DNA of 64,000 nt from Niabella agricola (GCF_021538615.1 NZ_JAJHIZ010000003.1:4154001-4218000); one strand, 5' to 3'. Counted from the first letter of the stretch, positions 9,369 to 19,123 are shown. Numbers and translations: made by a program. The notes: generated from the letters alone by a model not told the origin.

Positions 9369-9612
9369 ACCGCAAAACTAAATAATTAATCTGCGGTTTC
9401 TGCCGAAAATAAGCAAATGGCGATTATTGGTTATAAATGGAAAGATTGGTTTGAGAATCCAGATAAGAGAATCCAGATAAGAGAATCGAGATACGAGCAT
9501 ACTGATTTGAGCATTCAGATTGAGAACAGGGAAATCAGTGCCCCCCTTCAGAGTACGAAACATATCTCATATCTGAAATCTCGAATCTCGACGCTCATTC
9601 CCAAACTTCTCC
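9369..9612. repeat. Spacer with GAATCGAGATACGAG-type imperfect inverted repeats
   Basis: This divergent spacer between the kinase gene and the DUF3142-like gene holds repeated text of the form GAGAATC(C/G)AGATA on one side and its approximate complement (ATCTGAAATCTCGAATCTCG) on the other, so it can fold into an imperfect hairpin. No coding gene is supported. Confidence 0.4.
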
Positions 9613-9620
9613 TACATTTG
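9613..9620 (+). promoter_or_regulatory. Candidate Bacteroidota -7 element (TACATTTG)
   Basis: An exact match to the TAnnTTTG -7 consensus lies 17 bases before the ATG at 9638, at the end of the repeat-rich spacer. No good -33 TTTG is visible at the usual distance, so this is only a candidate. Confidence 0.45.
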
Positions 9621-9637
9621 CGGCAACTGTAGCTTAC

Positions 9638-10672
9638 ATGCAGCGATCAACCGCAACTCTTGTTTTCATACTGGCGCTTTTTGTTGGCTCCTGCAACGGT
9701 AATCGTAAACCCCGGGAAACGGAGCGGGCTTTTTATTACTGGAAAAGTGTTTTTGCTCCTACGGTATATGAAAAGCAGCAAGCCGATAGTCTGGGCGTTA
9801 CTACACTTTATATCAAACTGTTTGACGTAGTATGGAACCCGTTGAAAAAAGAACCGGAACCTGCAGCTAAACTGCTGGTAAAAGACTCCGCCTGGTTACT
9901 CCAAAAACGGATCATACCCACCATTTTCATTACCAATGAATGTTTCTATGCGTTGGACAGTACACAGGCTAACCAGCTGGCCATAAATATTACCAGACTG
10001 GCCGATAAGCTTGCAACACAAAACGGTTTTGGCCGTTACGAGGAGTTGCAGATCGATTGCGATTGGTCCGGAACCACCCGCGACCGGTACTTTCAACTGC
10101 TGCGGGCTTTAAAAACTGTTAACAGCAGCCGAACGCTGTCTGCCACCATCCGGCTGCACCAGGTAAAATACAAAGGATCTGCCGGAGTACCTCCTGTAGA
10201 CCGGGGCCTGCTGATGTGTTATAATATGGGAGATCTGCAACAGGTGAACGTAAGAAACTCGATCATTGATGCGCAGGAGTTCCGGCGCTATATTCAGCGG
10301 ATTGCCACCTATCCGCTGCCGCTGGACGCGGGGTTGCCGCTTTTTTCCTGGGTGGTTATTTTTGATAAGGATCGGTTTGCCGGGCTCATCCGCAACACCA
10401 CCTCAGCGTTGGAAAATACCTCCGCGTTTAAAAAATCCGGAGCGGGGTACCGCGTACAAAAAGATACACTGCTGGGAGGACGACCGGTAAAAGGCGGCCA
10501 GTTCCTGAGACCGGAAACCAGCGAGGCGCCGGTAGTAACAGCAGTAGGACGTTTATTGTCTGACCGCCTGCCCGGCCGCCGCTTACGGGTGGCCTTGTAT
10601 CACCTGGATTCTGTAACTTTAAGTAAATATTCGTTTTATGAAATGGAGAGCATCTATAACAGCCTGTATTAG
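9638..10672 (+). CDS. Putative lipoprotein, DUF3142-like
   Basis: A lipoprotein signal with lipobox VGSC (about residues 16-19) anchors this 344-residue protein to a membrane. The body resembles DUF3142 proteins: TIFITNECFY, the acidic barrel strand ELQIDCDWSGTTRDRYFQLL, then SATIRLHQVKY and LLMCYNMGDL, a pattern like a TIM-barrel glycoside-hydrolase fold with strand-end acidic residues. The family call is from memory of the motif layout and no catalytic activity is assured. Its last 35 bases overlap the start of the next gene in another frame, which implies coupled translation. Confidence 0.65.
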   Translation: MQRSTATLVFILALFVGSCNGNRKPRETERAFYYWKSVFAPTVYEKQQADSLGVTTLYIKLFDVVWNPLKKEPEPAAKLLVKDSAWLLQKRIIPTIFITNECFYALDSTQANQLAINITRLADKLATQNGFGRYEELQIDCDWSGTTRDRYFQLLRALKTVNSSRTLSATIRLHQVKYKGSAGVPPVDRGLLMCYNMGDLQQVNVRNSIIDAQEFRRYIQRIATYPLPLDAGLPLFSWVVIFDKDRFAGLIRNTTSALENTSAFKKSGAGYRVQKDTLLGGRPVKGGQFLRPETSEAPVVTAVGRLLSDRLPGRRLRVALYHLDSVTLSKYSFYEMESIYNSLY

Positions 10673-12986
10673 CTGTATCTTCCTTGCCATTCCCAATAAT
10701 ATATTCAGTTGTGCAGATGTAGAAGATGCCTATAGCTCCTTTATATCCTTCTTTAACAAGTATGCGGCGGAAACACCGGTATATGCCCCGTTCTATTTTG
10801 CCGATCTTCAGTTTTTAAGAGATGAGGAGGAGTGGCCCTCTACAGCAGAGGCCCTGGTAAAGGAATGGAGCGTGTTTACAAAAGAGCAGGCTACACAAAA
10901 AGATGCCAACGCTTTTGTGATGAAGTTCAGCCGGAAAGACCTGGTTAGTTTGTATGATCATCTTGAAAATGGAAAATCCCTGGCAGTGCCGGATTCGGTA
11001 AAGAACAACGGGATGACCCGTTTTTTTCTGGAGCATAAGGATCTGGAGGCACTGGGATACCTGATGTATGCAAAGCAGGTGGAACCATATGTTACCCGTG
11101 AATACAATAGCTGGGATGCCACACCAAGAGACAGCATTAAGATGAACGGGTTGCTCAAGAACGGGTTGCAATTATACAGAGCGGCGAAATCGCCGGTATT
11201 CCGGCTGAAATATGGTTACCAGGTGGTGCGTCTGGCGCATTACAATCACCAGTATGCAGATGCGGTACGATATTACGATGAGCTGGTAAGCGGTAATCCA
11301 ACGCCGGGCGTACTGCAGTTAATGAGCCTGGGATTGAAAGCCGGCGCCCTTTACCAGCTGGACCGCAAGCCGGAAGCTGCCTATATTTTTTCACAGGCGT
11401 TTAATGCAACAAACATAAAGAAAATTGCCAATTTCAATAGCTTTGGGTGGGCTGTTCCCAGAGATGAACGGTTTCAAAAGGAATACCTGCCACTTTGTAA
11501 AAACGACCAGGAAAAGGCGGGTATGCTGGCCTTATACAGTTTGGGTAACGACGACCCGGATGTACCGGTATTGGAGGAAATCCACCAGCTCAATCCCGGG
11601 ATGGATATCATGCCCACGTTGGTGGTGCGCGAAATCAATAAGATTGAAATGGCCTTTTTACATGGATTTGGGATGAGCCTGCCGCCTGCAAAGCAAAATG
11701 GGATCTTTGCCACATCGGGAGCCTTATCGGCAGAGGAGACGGCAACGTTGAATGCTTTTGTAAAAACGCTGGAAGCGCTCTCGGTCAACAAGAAGAACGG
11801 GGAGCAGGCCCTGTATCCCATCGGCGCGGCCTATATCTCCTGCATGCTGAAGGATTACAGGAACGCAAACCGTTTTTTGACAGCGGCAAAAAAAATGAAG
11901 CGCTCTCCAAGGCTGGAAGATCAGTGGATGCTGACCAACCTGCTGGTTGCGATCAACGAAAGTACCCGTATGGACGCTGTAGCTGAGCAAAAGATATTGC
12001 CTTCCCTGCAATGGCTTTGGAAAAAGGCAAACGGAGAACAGCGGCGTTCGGAAAGTGATCCGGAACAGGATCAGTGGATCAGCTTTTTTAAAAATGTGAT
12101 GGTAGAAGTGTTGGCCGCACGCTATGCGGCGCAGGGCGATATAAACCGGATGGCGCTGGCATATGGTGCTGCCGACAAAACAAACTGGGTATATCCTACC
12201 GCCATTAATTATGTGCGGGATTCGTTTAGTATTCCACAGGCAACGGCTTTATACGGATTTCTTACCGGTAAACGGTTCTCGTCTTTTGAATCGTTTATCC
12301 TGGGTATTAATACGCTTGACCGCCAGGACGTGGCGGATTATATCGGTACCGCATACCTGCGTGTTTACGACTATAACAAAGCCATCGACTGGCTGAGTAA
12401 AGAAGACAACACGGTTATTGAAAAAGATCCGTTCAAGGAATTATTGTACGATCGTGAAGAGCGGCTGGCGGGTGACGCCGTAACCACCACAAAGCTGGCT
12501 TATGCCAAAAAAATGAAGTCCCTGCTGGCAAAGCAGGATGATCCGGATGCTTTATACCAGCTGGGACTTGGTTACTACAATATCACCTATTACGGCTATG
12601 CATGGGAACTGGCCACCTATTTCAGGAGCGGTTCCGACGGTTATGTAATTCCGCAGCAAGCCAGCGCATTTGAAAAAGATTACTATGGTTGCTTTAAGGC
12701 AAAAAGCTATTTTGAAAAAGCGCTGAGCCGGGCAACGAATGCAGAAATGAAAGCAAAATGCCTGTTTATGATGGCCAGGTGCAGCCAGAAAGAATTGCGG
12801 AAGCCGCAATACGAAGACTTTAATTATAATTATGACCTGTATGATCAAAAAGTTAAAGCCTACTACAAGGCCTTCAAAAAAAATCCGCTTTTTATACAGT
12901 ATCAGAAGGATTATGGCGGAACCCGCTTTTATAAGGAAACCCTTACACGCTGTTCTTATCTTAGGGATTTTGTGAATAAAAAATAG
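10638..12986 (+). CDS. Large secreted protein of unknown function, probably TPR-like
   Basis: This 782-residue protein has a signal peptide (MKWRASITACISCIFLAIPN). The mature N-terminus begins CADVEDAYSSFISFFNKY. The rest looks alpha-helical with repeat-like stretches (AALYQLDRKPEAAYIFSQAF, DYNKAIDWLSKE, KAKSYFEKALSRA), which suggests tetratricopeptide-type helical hairpins. I cannot name a family. It overlaps the DUF3142-like gene by 35 bases and so should be co-expressed and work with it at the cell envelope. Confidence 0.72.
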   Translation: MKWRASITACISCIFLAIPNNIFSCADVEDAYSSFISFFNKYAAETPVYAPFYFADLQFLRDEEEWPSTAEALVKEWSVFTKEQATQKDANAFVMKFSRKDLVSLYDHLENGKSLAVPDSVKNNGMTRFFLEHKDLEALGYLMYAKQVEPYVTREYNSWDATPRDSIKMNGLLKNGLQLYRAAKSPVFRLKYGYQVVRLAHYNHQYADAVRYYDELVSGNPTPGVLQLMSLGLKAGALYQLDRKPEAAYIFSQAFNATNIKKIANFNSFGWAVPRDERFQKEYLPLCKNDQEKAGMLALYSLGNDDPDVPVLEEIHQLNPGMDIMPTLVVREINKIEMAFLHGFGMSLPPAKQNGIFATSGALSAEETATLNAFVKTLEALSVNKKNGEQALYPIGAAYISCMLKDYRNANRFLTAAKKMKRSPRLEDQWMLTNLLVAINESTRMDAVAEQKILPSLQWLWKKANGEQRRSESDPEQDQWISFFKNVMVEVLAARYAAQGDINRMALAYGAADKTNWVYPTAINYVRDSFSIPQATALYGFLTGKRFSSFESFILGINTLDRQDVADYIGTAYLRVYDYNKAIDWLSKEDNTVIEKDPFKELLYDREERLAGDAVTTTKLAYAKKMKSLLAKQDDPDALYQLGLGYYNITYYGYAWELATYFRSGSDGYVIPQQASAFEKDYYGCFKAKSYFEKALSRATNAEMKAKCLFMMARCSQKELRKPQYEDFNYNYDLYDQKVKAYYKAFKKNPLFIQYQKDYGGTRFYKETLTRCSYLRDFVNKK

Positions 12987-13351
12987 ATGACAATGCCACA
13001 GACGCACTGAAGCGCTGAGTGCTTTTAGAACCGCCGAAGCCGGGCAAACTGCGCTGATACAAATAATGCAACGCTCTTCAATTCAATTTTTGTGATGTTG
13101 GGCGCTGAATCTTTAAGACCCTGCCACCAGTCCTTGTTCCAGTGTCACTGTGGCTGCTGTATTTAGGTCTTCGTACCTTCCGGGTCTCCATCGCCAAAAG
13201 ATCTGTGTCTCTGTCCCTCAGTGGCCACTATGTCTAGGTTTTCTTTTTTTGTCGCCCTCCACAGCTGGTCAATCAGTGTTTCATTGCCTCAGTGTCTTTT
13301 CTATACAATCGGTTGCGCAAAAAAGAACCGCAGCCGGTACGCCATTTTTTT
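12987..13351. repeat. Gene-free spacer with degenerate CACxGTGGC-type repeats
   Basis: This spacer contains several degenerate units such as GCCACAGACGCACTGA, CAGTGTCACTGTGGC, TGTGTCTCTGTCCCTCAGTGGCC and TTTCATTGCCTCAGTGTC. They resemble the repeats at 1.1 kb and 61.7 kb. Reading frames across it are short and have no protein-like composition. Confidence 0.5.
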
Positions 13352-13359
13352 TAGATTTG
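13352..13359 (+). promoter_or_regulatory. Candidate Bacteroidota -7 element (TAGATTTG)
   Basis: An exact TAnnTTTG match lies 20 bases before the ATG of the large hydrolase gene. A -33 TTTG at normal spacing is not evident. Confidence 0.45.
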
Positions 13360-13378
13360 CCCGACCAAAGTCATACAA

Positions 13379-16378
13379 ATGAAATCTTGTCTTTTAATAC
13401 TGGCCGTTCTTGCTGTTCATTTACTCCCTGCTCAAACTGTTAAATATACAACCGCGGGCAGCAGTTGGAACACCGATTCCCTGGGCGATCACCGCGTGGT
13501 AGTGCAGTTTAACGGATCCGGGAAAGTGGCGAAAACAGTGGTGGAGTGGAGGCGAAGGGATCCCAACCCAGGGGCAAAAAGGATCATTGTACAGGATGCA
13601 CAGACAGGTGCAAAAATAGACAATGTAAAAATAGCCGCTGTCAGTAACGAAAAAGGAACGGTTCTTTTTGAGCCGGTTTCAGGGAAGGGCCGGTATTACC
13701 TGTATTACCTGGTTTCTAAAAATTCAGGATCGCCTAATTACCCAACAGTGAACTACCTGAAACCTGAAAATACAGCAACAGAAGCCTGGCTGAACACTGT
13801 TCCGGCACAGCTTCCGGTAAATGCGCCGGTGGTAGCCATTGAATCGAGTGATGCATTTAACAGCTTTTACCCGATGGAGGTTACTGCAACAGAAGCTGAA
13901 GCCCATGCGTTGCTTGCAAAATACCAGCGCACCGATTACGTGGTTTTTCCCGAGGACCGTCAGTATCCCGTTAAGATGTTCGGGCAGCTGCCTTATCGCT
14001 GGGTACAGCGGGGCGCGGTAAAAGGATTCAACGGCAGCAGTATGCGCGGTGAAAATTATTCCTTTCAACTGGCCGTATATGCGCTGAAAGACCTGGAAAA
14101 CCTTACGGTCCGTTTCTCAGATCTGGAAGATGGAAAAGGGAATCGCATTCCGGCCGCTGGCATGAGCTGTATCAATACCGGAGGGGTGGATTACACAGGA
14201 AAACCGTTTACCAAAACCATACGTGTAGCAAAGGACAGCCTCCAGCCCTTATGGTGCCTGGCAGACATTCCTGCATCGGTCAAACCGGGCGTTTACAAAG
14301 GGGAGGTAGTGGTGCGTGCTGCAGGTGCAGCAGACACCCGGGTTCCGGTTCAACTGACGGTGTTACCAACGTTGGCGAAAGAGGGCAATATTACAGCTCC
14401 CTGGAACCAGACCCGTTTAAAATGGCTGAACTCAACCATGGCCCAGGAGAATACGGTTATAGCCCCCTATCTACCGCTGGTGCTGAAAAATAATACCATC
14501 GATCTGCTGGGAAGAAGAGTAACAGTGGACCCTTCCGGTTTTCCTGCGCAGCTCCAGACTTTTTTTACAGAAGAAATGACCGGTATAAAGCCCGGGCCCA
14601 ACAATATCATTACGGAGCCTATTCATTTTCATTTTACCGGGGCCGATGGTAAAGACCTGAAATTTAAAAGCGGGTCCCTGCAATATACCGAACAATCGCA
14701 TGGAACCATTGCCTGGAAAACCACGAATGAGCATCCACAACTTCAGATGGAAGTAGCCGCCTCCCTGGAGTTTGACGGGTTTCTTGCTTATAAGGTAAAA
14801 GTAACCGCATTGCAGGATGTGGATTTTAAAAACATCACCCTGCACATTCCCTTTACTCCGGAAGCGGCCACATACCTGATGGGACTGGGAGAAAAAGGAA
14901 GGGCGCGCCCGGACAGCCTTTCCTGGAAATGGGATGTAGCGCATAAAAACCAGGACGGGGTTTGGGTGGGAGCGGTCAATGCCGGTTTACAATATACCCT
15001 GCGGGATGAGCATTATGTGCGCCCGCTGAATACCAATTTCTACCTGCAAAAGCCGCTGTTGCTGCCGGTGTCCTGGGGTAATGACAATAAAGGAGGGATC
15101 ACGATCGCCCAAAAAGGTAAATCGATCCTGGCCGATAATTACACCGGTGCCCGCAGCATGAAAAAAGGAGATACACTTTACTTTAATTTTAACCTGCTGA
15201 TCACCCCTTTTCATCAGCTCAATACCGATTTCCAGTGGGCTACGCGATTCTATCACCGGTACGACAGCATCAGCAAAATAAAAAATACCGGGGCCACAGT
15301 GGTAAACATTCATCATGGCAATGCCATCAACCCCTGGATCAATTACCCGTTTATTGAGTGGCAGCAAATGAAAAGCTATATCAACCAGGCACACCGCAGC
15401 GGGCTGAAAGTAAAAATATACAATACGGTACGGGAGCTGTCCAATCATGCATATGAGCTGTTCCCGTTGCGAAGCCTTGGACATGAAGTGTATTCACCAG
15501 GTAAGGGCGGTGGCTTCCGCTGGTTGCAGGAACATGTGGGGGCAGATTATATCGCAGCCTGGTTTGTACCACAGGTCAAAGACGCCGCCATTATCAATAG
15601 CGGTATGAGCCGTTGGCACAACTATTATGTGGAGGGCATGAACTGGCTTACAAAAAATGTGGGTATCGATGGCATTTACCTCGATGACGTGGCTTTTGAC
15701 CGCATCACCATGAAGCGGATCAAACGGGTATTGACCGCTGATGGTCACCCCGGTATTATCGATCTGCATTCAGCCAACCAGTACAATAAAAGCGACGGCT
15801 TTATAAATAGCGCCAATCTTTACATGGAACATTTTCCTTACCTGAACCGCCTTTGGTTTGGCGAATATTTCGACTATGAAAATAATAGCCCGGATTTCTT
15901 TTTAACGGAAGTAAGTGGTATTCCTTTTGGCCTGATGGGCGAAATGCTGCAGGATGGGGGCAATGCCTGGAGGGGAATGGTATATGGTATGACCTGTCGC
16001 ATTCCCTGGACAGAAAATGCCGATCCTACCGGTATCTGGAAGCTTTGGGACAATTTTGGAATGCAGGGTGCTCAAATGGTTGGGTATTGGGTAGGAAATA
16101 ATCCCGTAAAAACCGATAATTCAAAAGTGAAAGCTACGGTGTACAAAAAGAATGGTAAAGCGCTGGTATCCGTTGCCAGCTGGAATGAAACCGATACAGA
16201 AATCGCACTGGATATCGATTGGAAACAATTGGGGATCGATCCTGCAAAGGCAACCGTAACCGCGCCGGCGGTTAAAAATTTCCAGGAAGCTCGGAACTTT
16301 AAGTTGGGGGAGAAGATACCTGTTGCCAGGAATAAGGGCTGGCTGTTAATCATTCAGCAGGTGGCTGGCCTTCAGTGA
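13379..16378 (+). CDS. Secreted putative glycoside hydrolase (DUF6067-like)
   Basis: The 999-residue protein starts with a signal peptide (MKSCLLILAVLAVHLLPAQ). It shows an N-terminal beta-sandwich region (about 20-330). The central and C-terminal part reads like a TIM-barrel hydrolase: FHFTGADG, WKWDVAHKNQDGVWVGAVN, then VNIHHGNAINPWINYPF, and GIDGIYLDDVAFDR near 765-776, whose two Asp residues sit where many barrel hydrolases keep catalytic acids. A C-terminal beta domain follows. The layout agrees with proteins annotated as glycoside hydrolase domain or DUF6067. The substrate is unknown. The gene is monocistronic. Confidence 0.72.
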   Translation: MKSCLLILAVLAVHLLPAQTVKYTTAGSSWNTDSLGDHRVVVQFNGSGKVAKTVVEWRRRDPNPGAKRIIVQDAQTGAKIDNVKIAAVSNEKGTVLFEPVSGKGRYYLYYLVSKNSGSPNYPTVNYLKPENTATEAWLNTVPAQLPVNAPVVAIESSDAFNSFYPMEVTATEAEAHALLAKYQRTDYVVFPEDRQYPVKMFGQLPYRWVQRGAVKGFNGSSMRGENYSFQLAVYALKDLENLTVRFSDLEDGKGNRIPAAGMSCINTGGVDYTGKPFTKTIRVAKDSLQPLWCLADIPASVKPGVYKGEVVVRAAGAADTRVPVQLTVLPTLAKEGNITAPWNQTRLKWLNSTMAQENTVIAPYLPLVLKNNTIDLLGRRVTVDPSGFPAQLQTFFTEEMTGIKPGPNNIITEPIHFHFTGADGKDLKFKSGSLQYTEQSHGTIAWKTTNEHPQLQMEVAASLEFDGFLAYKVKVTALQDVDFKNITLHIPFTPEAATYLMGLGEKGRARPDSLSWKWDVAHKNQDGVWVGAVNAGLQYTLRDEHYVRPLNTNFYLQKPLLLPVSWGNDNKGGITIAQKGKSILADNYTGARSMKKGDTLYFNFNLLITPFHQLNTDFQWATRFYHRYDSISKIKNTGATVVNIHHGNAINPWINYPFIEWQQMKSYINQAHRSGLKVKIYNTVRELSNHAYELFPLRSLGHEVYSPGKGGGFRWLQEHVGADYIAAWFVPQVKDAAIINSGMSRWHNYYVEGMNWLTKNVGIDGIYLDDVAFDRITMKRIKRVLTADGHPGIIDLHSANQYNKSDGFINSANLYMEHFPYLNRLWFGEYFDYENNSPDFFLTEVSGIPFGLMGEMLQDGGNAWRGMVYGMTCRIPWTENADPTGIWKLWDNFGMQGAQMVGYWVGNNPVKTDNSKVKATVYKKNGKALVSVASWNETDTEIALDIDWKQLGIDPAKATVTAPAVKNFQEARNFKLGEKIPVARNKGWLLIIQQVAGLQ

Positions 16379-16547
16379 TCAGTTTTCGGTAATCAGCCAA
16401 TTACGCCCGGGATCGGAGATTTGGCCTTTCTCAAGGAGTGTCAAACGTAATTAAATCAGGAACGCGGAATCTTAAACCCGAAATAATTCCATAGCCCCCC
16501 GGTCTAATGGTCCCCAAAGCAAGGGCAATAAACAGTGCCAGTGCTGC

Positions 16548-16901
16548 TCAGCGTTGCTCCAACACTTCCCGCAGCACCACCGCCTGGTTATGCTGTTCAT
16601 CCCGTGCGCCAAACAATAAAGTAATCTTCTTAATGCCTTTATGCTGCTTTAAAAATGCTTCCACTGCTGGGTTTTGCTTTAATTCCTCTTTGTACTGTTC
16701 TTGAAACGCAGCCCATTTCTTCGGATCGTGGTTGAACCACTTCCGCAGGTTGGCCGAGGGAGCCAGCGCTTTCAGCCATTCATCAACAGCCGCGGCTTCT
16801 TTTTTGATACCCCTTGGCCACAGGCGGTCTACCAACACGCGGAGCCCGTCGTTTTTGGCGGGCGCCTCATATATTCTTTTAATGGTAATAATTGGACGCA
16901 T
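16548..16901 (-). CDS. DUF488 / YeaO-like protein
   Basis: This compact 117-residue protein matches the DUF488 (YeaO) family: KRIYEAP near the start, LVDRLWPRGIKKE (about 22-34), then LRKWFNHDP and the C-terminal strand ITLLFGARDEQHNQAVVL. The biochemical function of the family is not established. The gene is divergent from the Rrf2 regulator and alone on its strand. Confidence 0.9.
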   Translation of the reverse strand: MRPIITIKRIYEAPAKNDGLRVLVDRLWPRGIKKEAAAVDEWLKALAPSANLRKWFNHDPKKWAAFQEQYKEELKQNPAVEAFLKQHKGIKKITLLFGARDEQHNQAVVLREVLEQR

Positions 16902-17017
16902 GATTTTTATTTAATGGATGGCGGATCTTTTTTGTGCAGGATAGCGCGCGTTAAAAATACAAAAAATAATAAAGGATATTTTTATCTTTTATTTAAAATG
17001 CGTATTTTTACAAACAG

Positions 17018-17473
17018 ATGTTTTCAAAGACCTGCGAATATGCAATACGGGCCATGATCTACATTGCGCAGCAAACCCGCGACGGGAGCCGCGTGGGGAT
17101 CAAACAGATCGCTGCGGGTATCGATTCCCCCGAGCATTTTATTGCCAAGATCCTGCAGGAGCTTAGCCGTAAGGGGCTGGTGGAATCCATGAAAGGTCCT
17201 ACGGGAGGGTTTTACCTGGAAAAGGCATCCCTGAACCGGTCCCTGGCAGATATTGTAACAGCCGTAGATGGGGATCAGTTGTTCCAGGGATGTGGCCTGG
17301 GGCTGAAACAGTGCTCGGAAACCAATCCCTGCCCGATACATTTTAAATTCAAAAAAGTACGGAAAGAAGTGCAGACCATGCTGGAGCAAGCGAAACTGGG
17401 TGCCTTCATCGACAAGCTCGATCGCAATGAAACCTTTCTAAAGCGGAGCGATCTCTTCATGAATAAAAAGTAA
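17018..17473 (+). CDS. Rrf2-family transcriptional regulator, NsrR/IscR-like
   Basis: The winged-helix N-terminus reads MFSKTCEYAIRAMIYIA, with recognition-helix text ISPEHFIAKILQ-like at 36-48 and the wing KGPTGGFYL (59-67). Three cysteines, C92, C99 and C105, in the pattern C-x6-C-x5-C match the iron-sulfur ligands of IscR, NsrR and RsrR proteins. Such regulators sense NO, redox state or Fe-S supply. The next gene, 168 bases downstream on the same strand, is a truncated haemoglobin, which favours an NO-responsive role by inference. Confidence 0.88.
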   Translation: MFSKTCEYAIRAMIYIAQQTRDGSRVGIKQIAAGIDSPEHFIAKILQELSRKGLVESMKGPTGGFYLEKASLNRSLADIVTAVDGDQLFQGCGLGLKQCSETNPCPIHFKFKKVRKEVQTMLEQAKLGAFIDKLDRNETFLKRSDLFMNKK

Positions 17474-17641
17474 AGAGGGTACAAGCATCGCCGCGCAGGG
17501 GGGGCTGCGCGGGTCAGGAAGGTTGTAACAATATTTTTGATCCGTTTCCTCAGCATCATACAACTTCCGTTGTGGATGGGAGCCGTGTTTTTGCAGTCCG
17601 CATCGCTAAGATGCGATTCCATATCTTTCAATGAACTAAAG

Positions 17642-18040
17642 ATGGCAGAACAGAAAAATGACATTACAACAATAGCAGATATACGGTTACTGGTTGACCG
17701 CTTTTACATATCGGTTCGTGAAAACGAGCAGATAGGGCCCATATTTGATGCCGTGATCCGCGACCAGTGGCCACAGCACCTGGGAAAGATGTACCGGTTC
17801 TGGGAAACCGTGCTGCTGGGCAATCATACTTATTTTGGAAGCCCCTTTCCTCCGCATGCAAAACTTCCGGTGACGCGGGAGCATTTTGATACCTGGCTAC
17901 ATATCTGGCAGCAAACCATCGATACCTATTTCCAGGGAGCTAAGGCAGATGAAGCAAAATGGCGGGCAGAGAAAATGGCGGCCATGTTCCTCTCTAAAAT
18001 TGAATACTACCAAAGCACTGGAAAAACGCCGCTGGTGTAG
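17642..18040 (+). CDS. Group III truncated haemoglobin
   Basis: Translation from the ATG at 17642 gives 132 residues, the normal size for this class. A longer frame to 17537 adds a non-conserved extension. Typical features are the early LLVDRFY, the helix text YRFWETVLLG, then YFGSPFPPHAKLP with His72, a likely haem ligand, and EHFDTWLHIWQQTID. Group III truncated globins bind haem and are linked to NO or oxygen chemistry. The upstream iron-sulfur Rrf2 regulator is the obvious candidate controller. Confidence 0.9.
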   Translation: MAEQKNDITTIADIRLLVDRFYISVRENEQIGPIFDAVIRDQWPQHLGKMYRFWETVLLGNHTYFGSPFPPHAKLPVTREHFDTWLHIWQQTIDTYFQGAKADEAKWRAEKMAAMFLSKIEYYQSTGKTPLV

Positions 18041-18169
18041 CATTTCGGGGTTGGTATTTTATGTTTGACGTTCAACGTTGGATCCGTTTTTATACTCAAT
18101 GTAATGTCTCAATCCTCGATTTTCCCGGCTGAAAGCTAATGGCTGGTAGCTCAAGTTAATAGCACAAAT

Positions 18170-18204
18170 AAAAATGGTTGTCCCAAACAGAACAACCATT
18201 TTTT
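18170..18204. terminator. Bidirectional rho-independent terminator
   Basis: A perfect stem AAAAATGGTTGT / ACAACCATTTTT with a roughly 10-base loop is flanked by A- and T-tracts. It lies between the globin and OmpA genes, which converge, and can end both transcripts. Confidence 0.85.
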
Positions 18205-18226
18205 ATAACGCATCTATGTCAGCTTC

Positions 18227-19123
18227 TTAGATTCCCGGAGCCGGATTTTGCGTAGTGTCTTTGCTTTTTTCCGGGGCCTTATCGATCAGTTCCATAAACT
18301 GATCCAGCTTCGGAGTGATAATGATCTGCGTTCTGCGGTTCTTGGATTTGCCCTGTTCTGTATTGTTATCCGCTACCGGATTGTATTCGCCACGCCCACC
18401 GGCGGTAAGGCGTTTGGGGTCGATGCCGTATTGGGTTTGTAACGCCATCACCACAGATGCAGCCCTTAAGGAACTCAGGTCCCAGTTGTTACGGATATTG
18501 GGCCGGTTGATTGGTACGTTATCGGTATTGCCTTCTACCAGCACTTCGTAATCTTTATAATCCTGGATAATCTTGGCAATCTTGCTGAGGATATCGCCTG
18601 CACGATCGGAAATCTCATAGCTGCCCGATTTATACAGCATATTGTCTGCAAGCGAAATGTATACCACACCTTTCAATACTTTTACGTCCACATCCTGGAG
18701 TTCGTCCCGGCTTAAAGAACGGGTAAGGTTATTGGTTAATACGATCAGCAGGGAATCACTCTTGTTTTTGGCATTTACCAGATGCTGGATGTATTTATTG
18801 GAGGCATTGATCTCATCAACCAGTTTGGAGATGTTTACATTGCCTTGCGTATTCTGATTAATACTGTTGTCCAACGTTGCCTGCAATGCTGCCAATGCCT
18901 TTTTAAGCGAGGCATTATTGGCCCGTTCCTGCGCTAATTGTTCTTCAAGACTCTTAACACGTGTCTTGCTTTCGGCCAGATCCACCTGGCTGGCCTGATA
19001 CCGGTCGTTCAGGTTCCGGTAATCGGTTTGCAGGGTGGTGAACTTTTTATTGCTCACACATCCCGAAAAAAATAATGCCATAACAACGGCCCCTATTGGC
19101 CCATAAAATACTCTATTCGTCAT
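18227..19123 (-). CDS. OmpA-family lipoprotein with coiled-coil N-terminus
   Basis: A signal peptide with lipobox FSGC (Cys about 22) leads into a heptad-rich coiled coil (about 25-110: LQTDYRNLNDRYQASQVDLAESK onward in that style). The OmpA C-terminal peptidoglycan-binding domain (about 145-275) contains VLVEGNTDNVPI, NWDLSSLRAASVV and GRGEYNPVADN, with the NxxDLSxxRA pattern of peptidoglycan binding. It probably tethers the outer membrane to the cell wall. The C-terminal tail is Pro- and Asn-rich. It is transcribed away from the threonine operon. Confidence 0.9.
   Translation of the reverse strand: MTNRVFYGPIGAVVMALFFSGCVSNKKFTTLQTDYRNLNDRYQASQVDLAESKTRVKSLEEQLAQERANNASLKKALAALQATLDNSINQNTQGNVNISKLVDEINASNKYIQHLVNAKNKSDSLLIVLTNNLTRSLSRDELQDVDVKVLKGVVYISLADNMLYKSGSYEISDRAGDILSKIAKIIQDYKDYEVLVEGNTDNVPINRPNIRNNWDLSSLRAASVVMALQTQYGIDPKRLTAGGRGEYNPVADNNTEQGKSKNRRTQIIITPKLDQFMELIDKAPEKSKDTTQNPAPGI

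Noticed and set aside
13150..13443. Small gene in the spacer before the large hydrolase
   Set aside because: The frame runs through the degenerate repeats and into the hydrolase start, with no conserved features.
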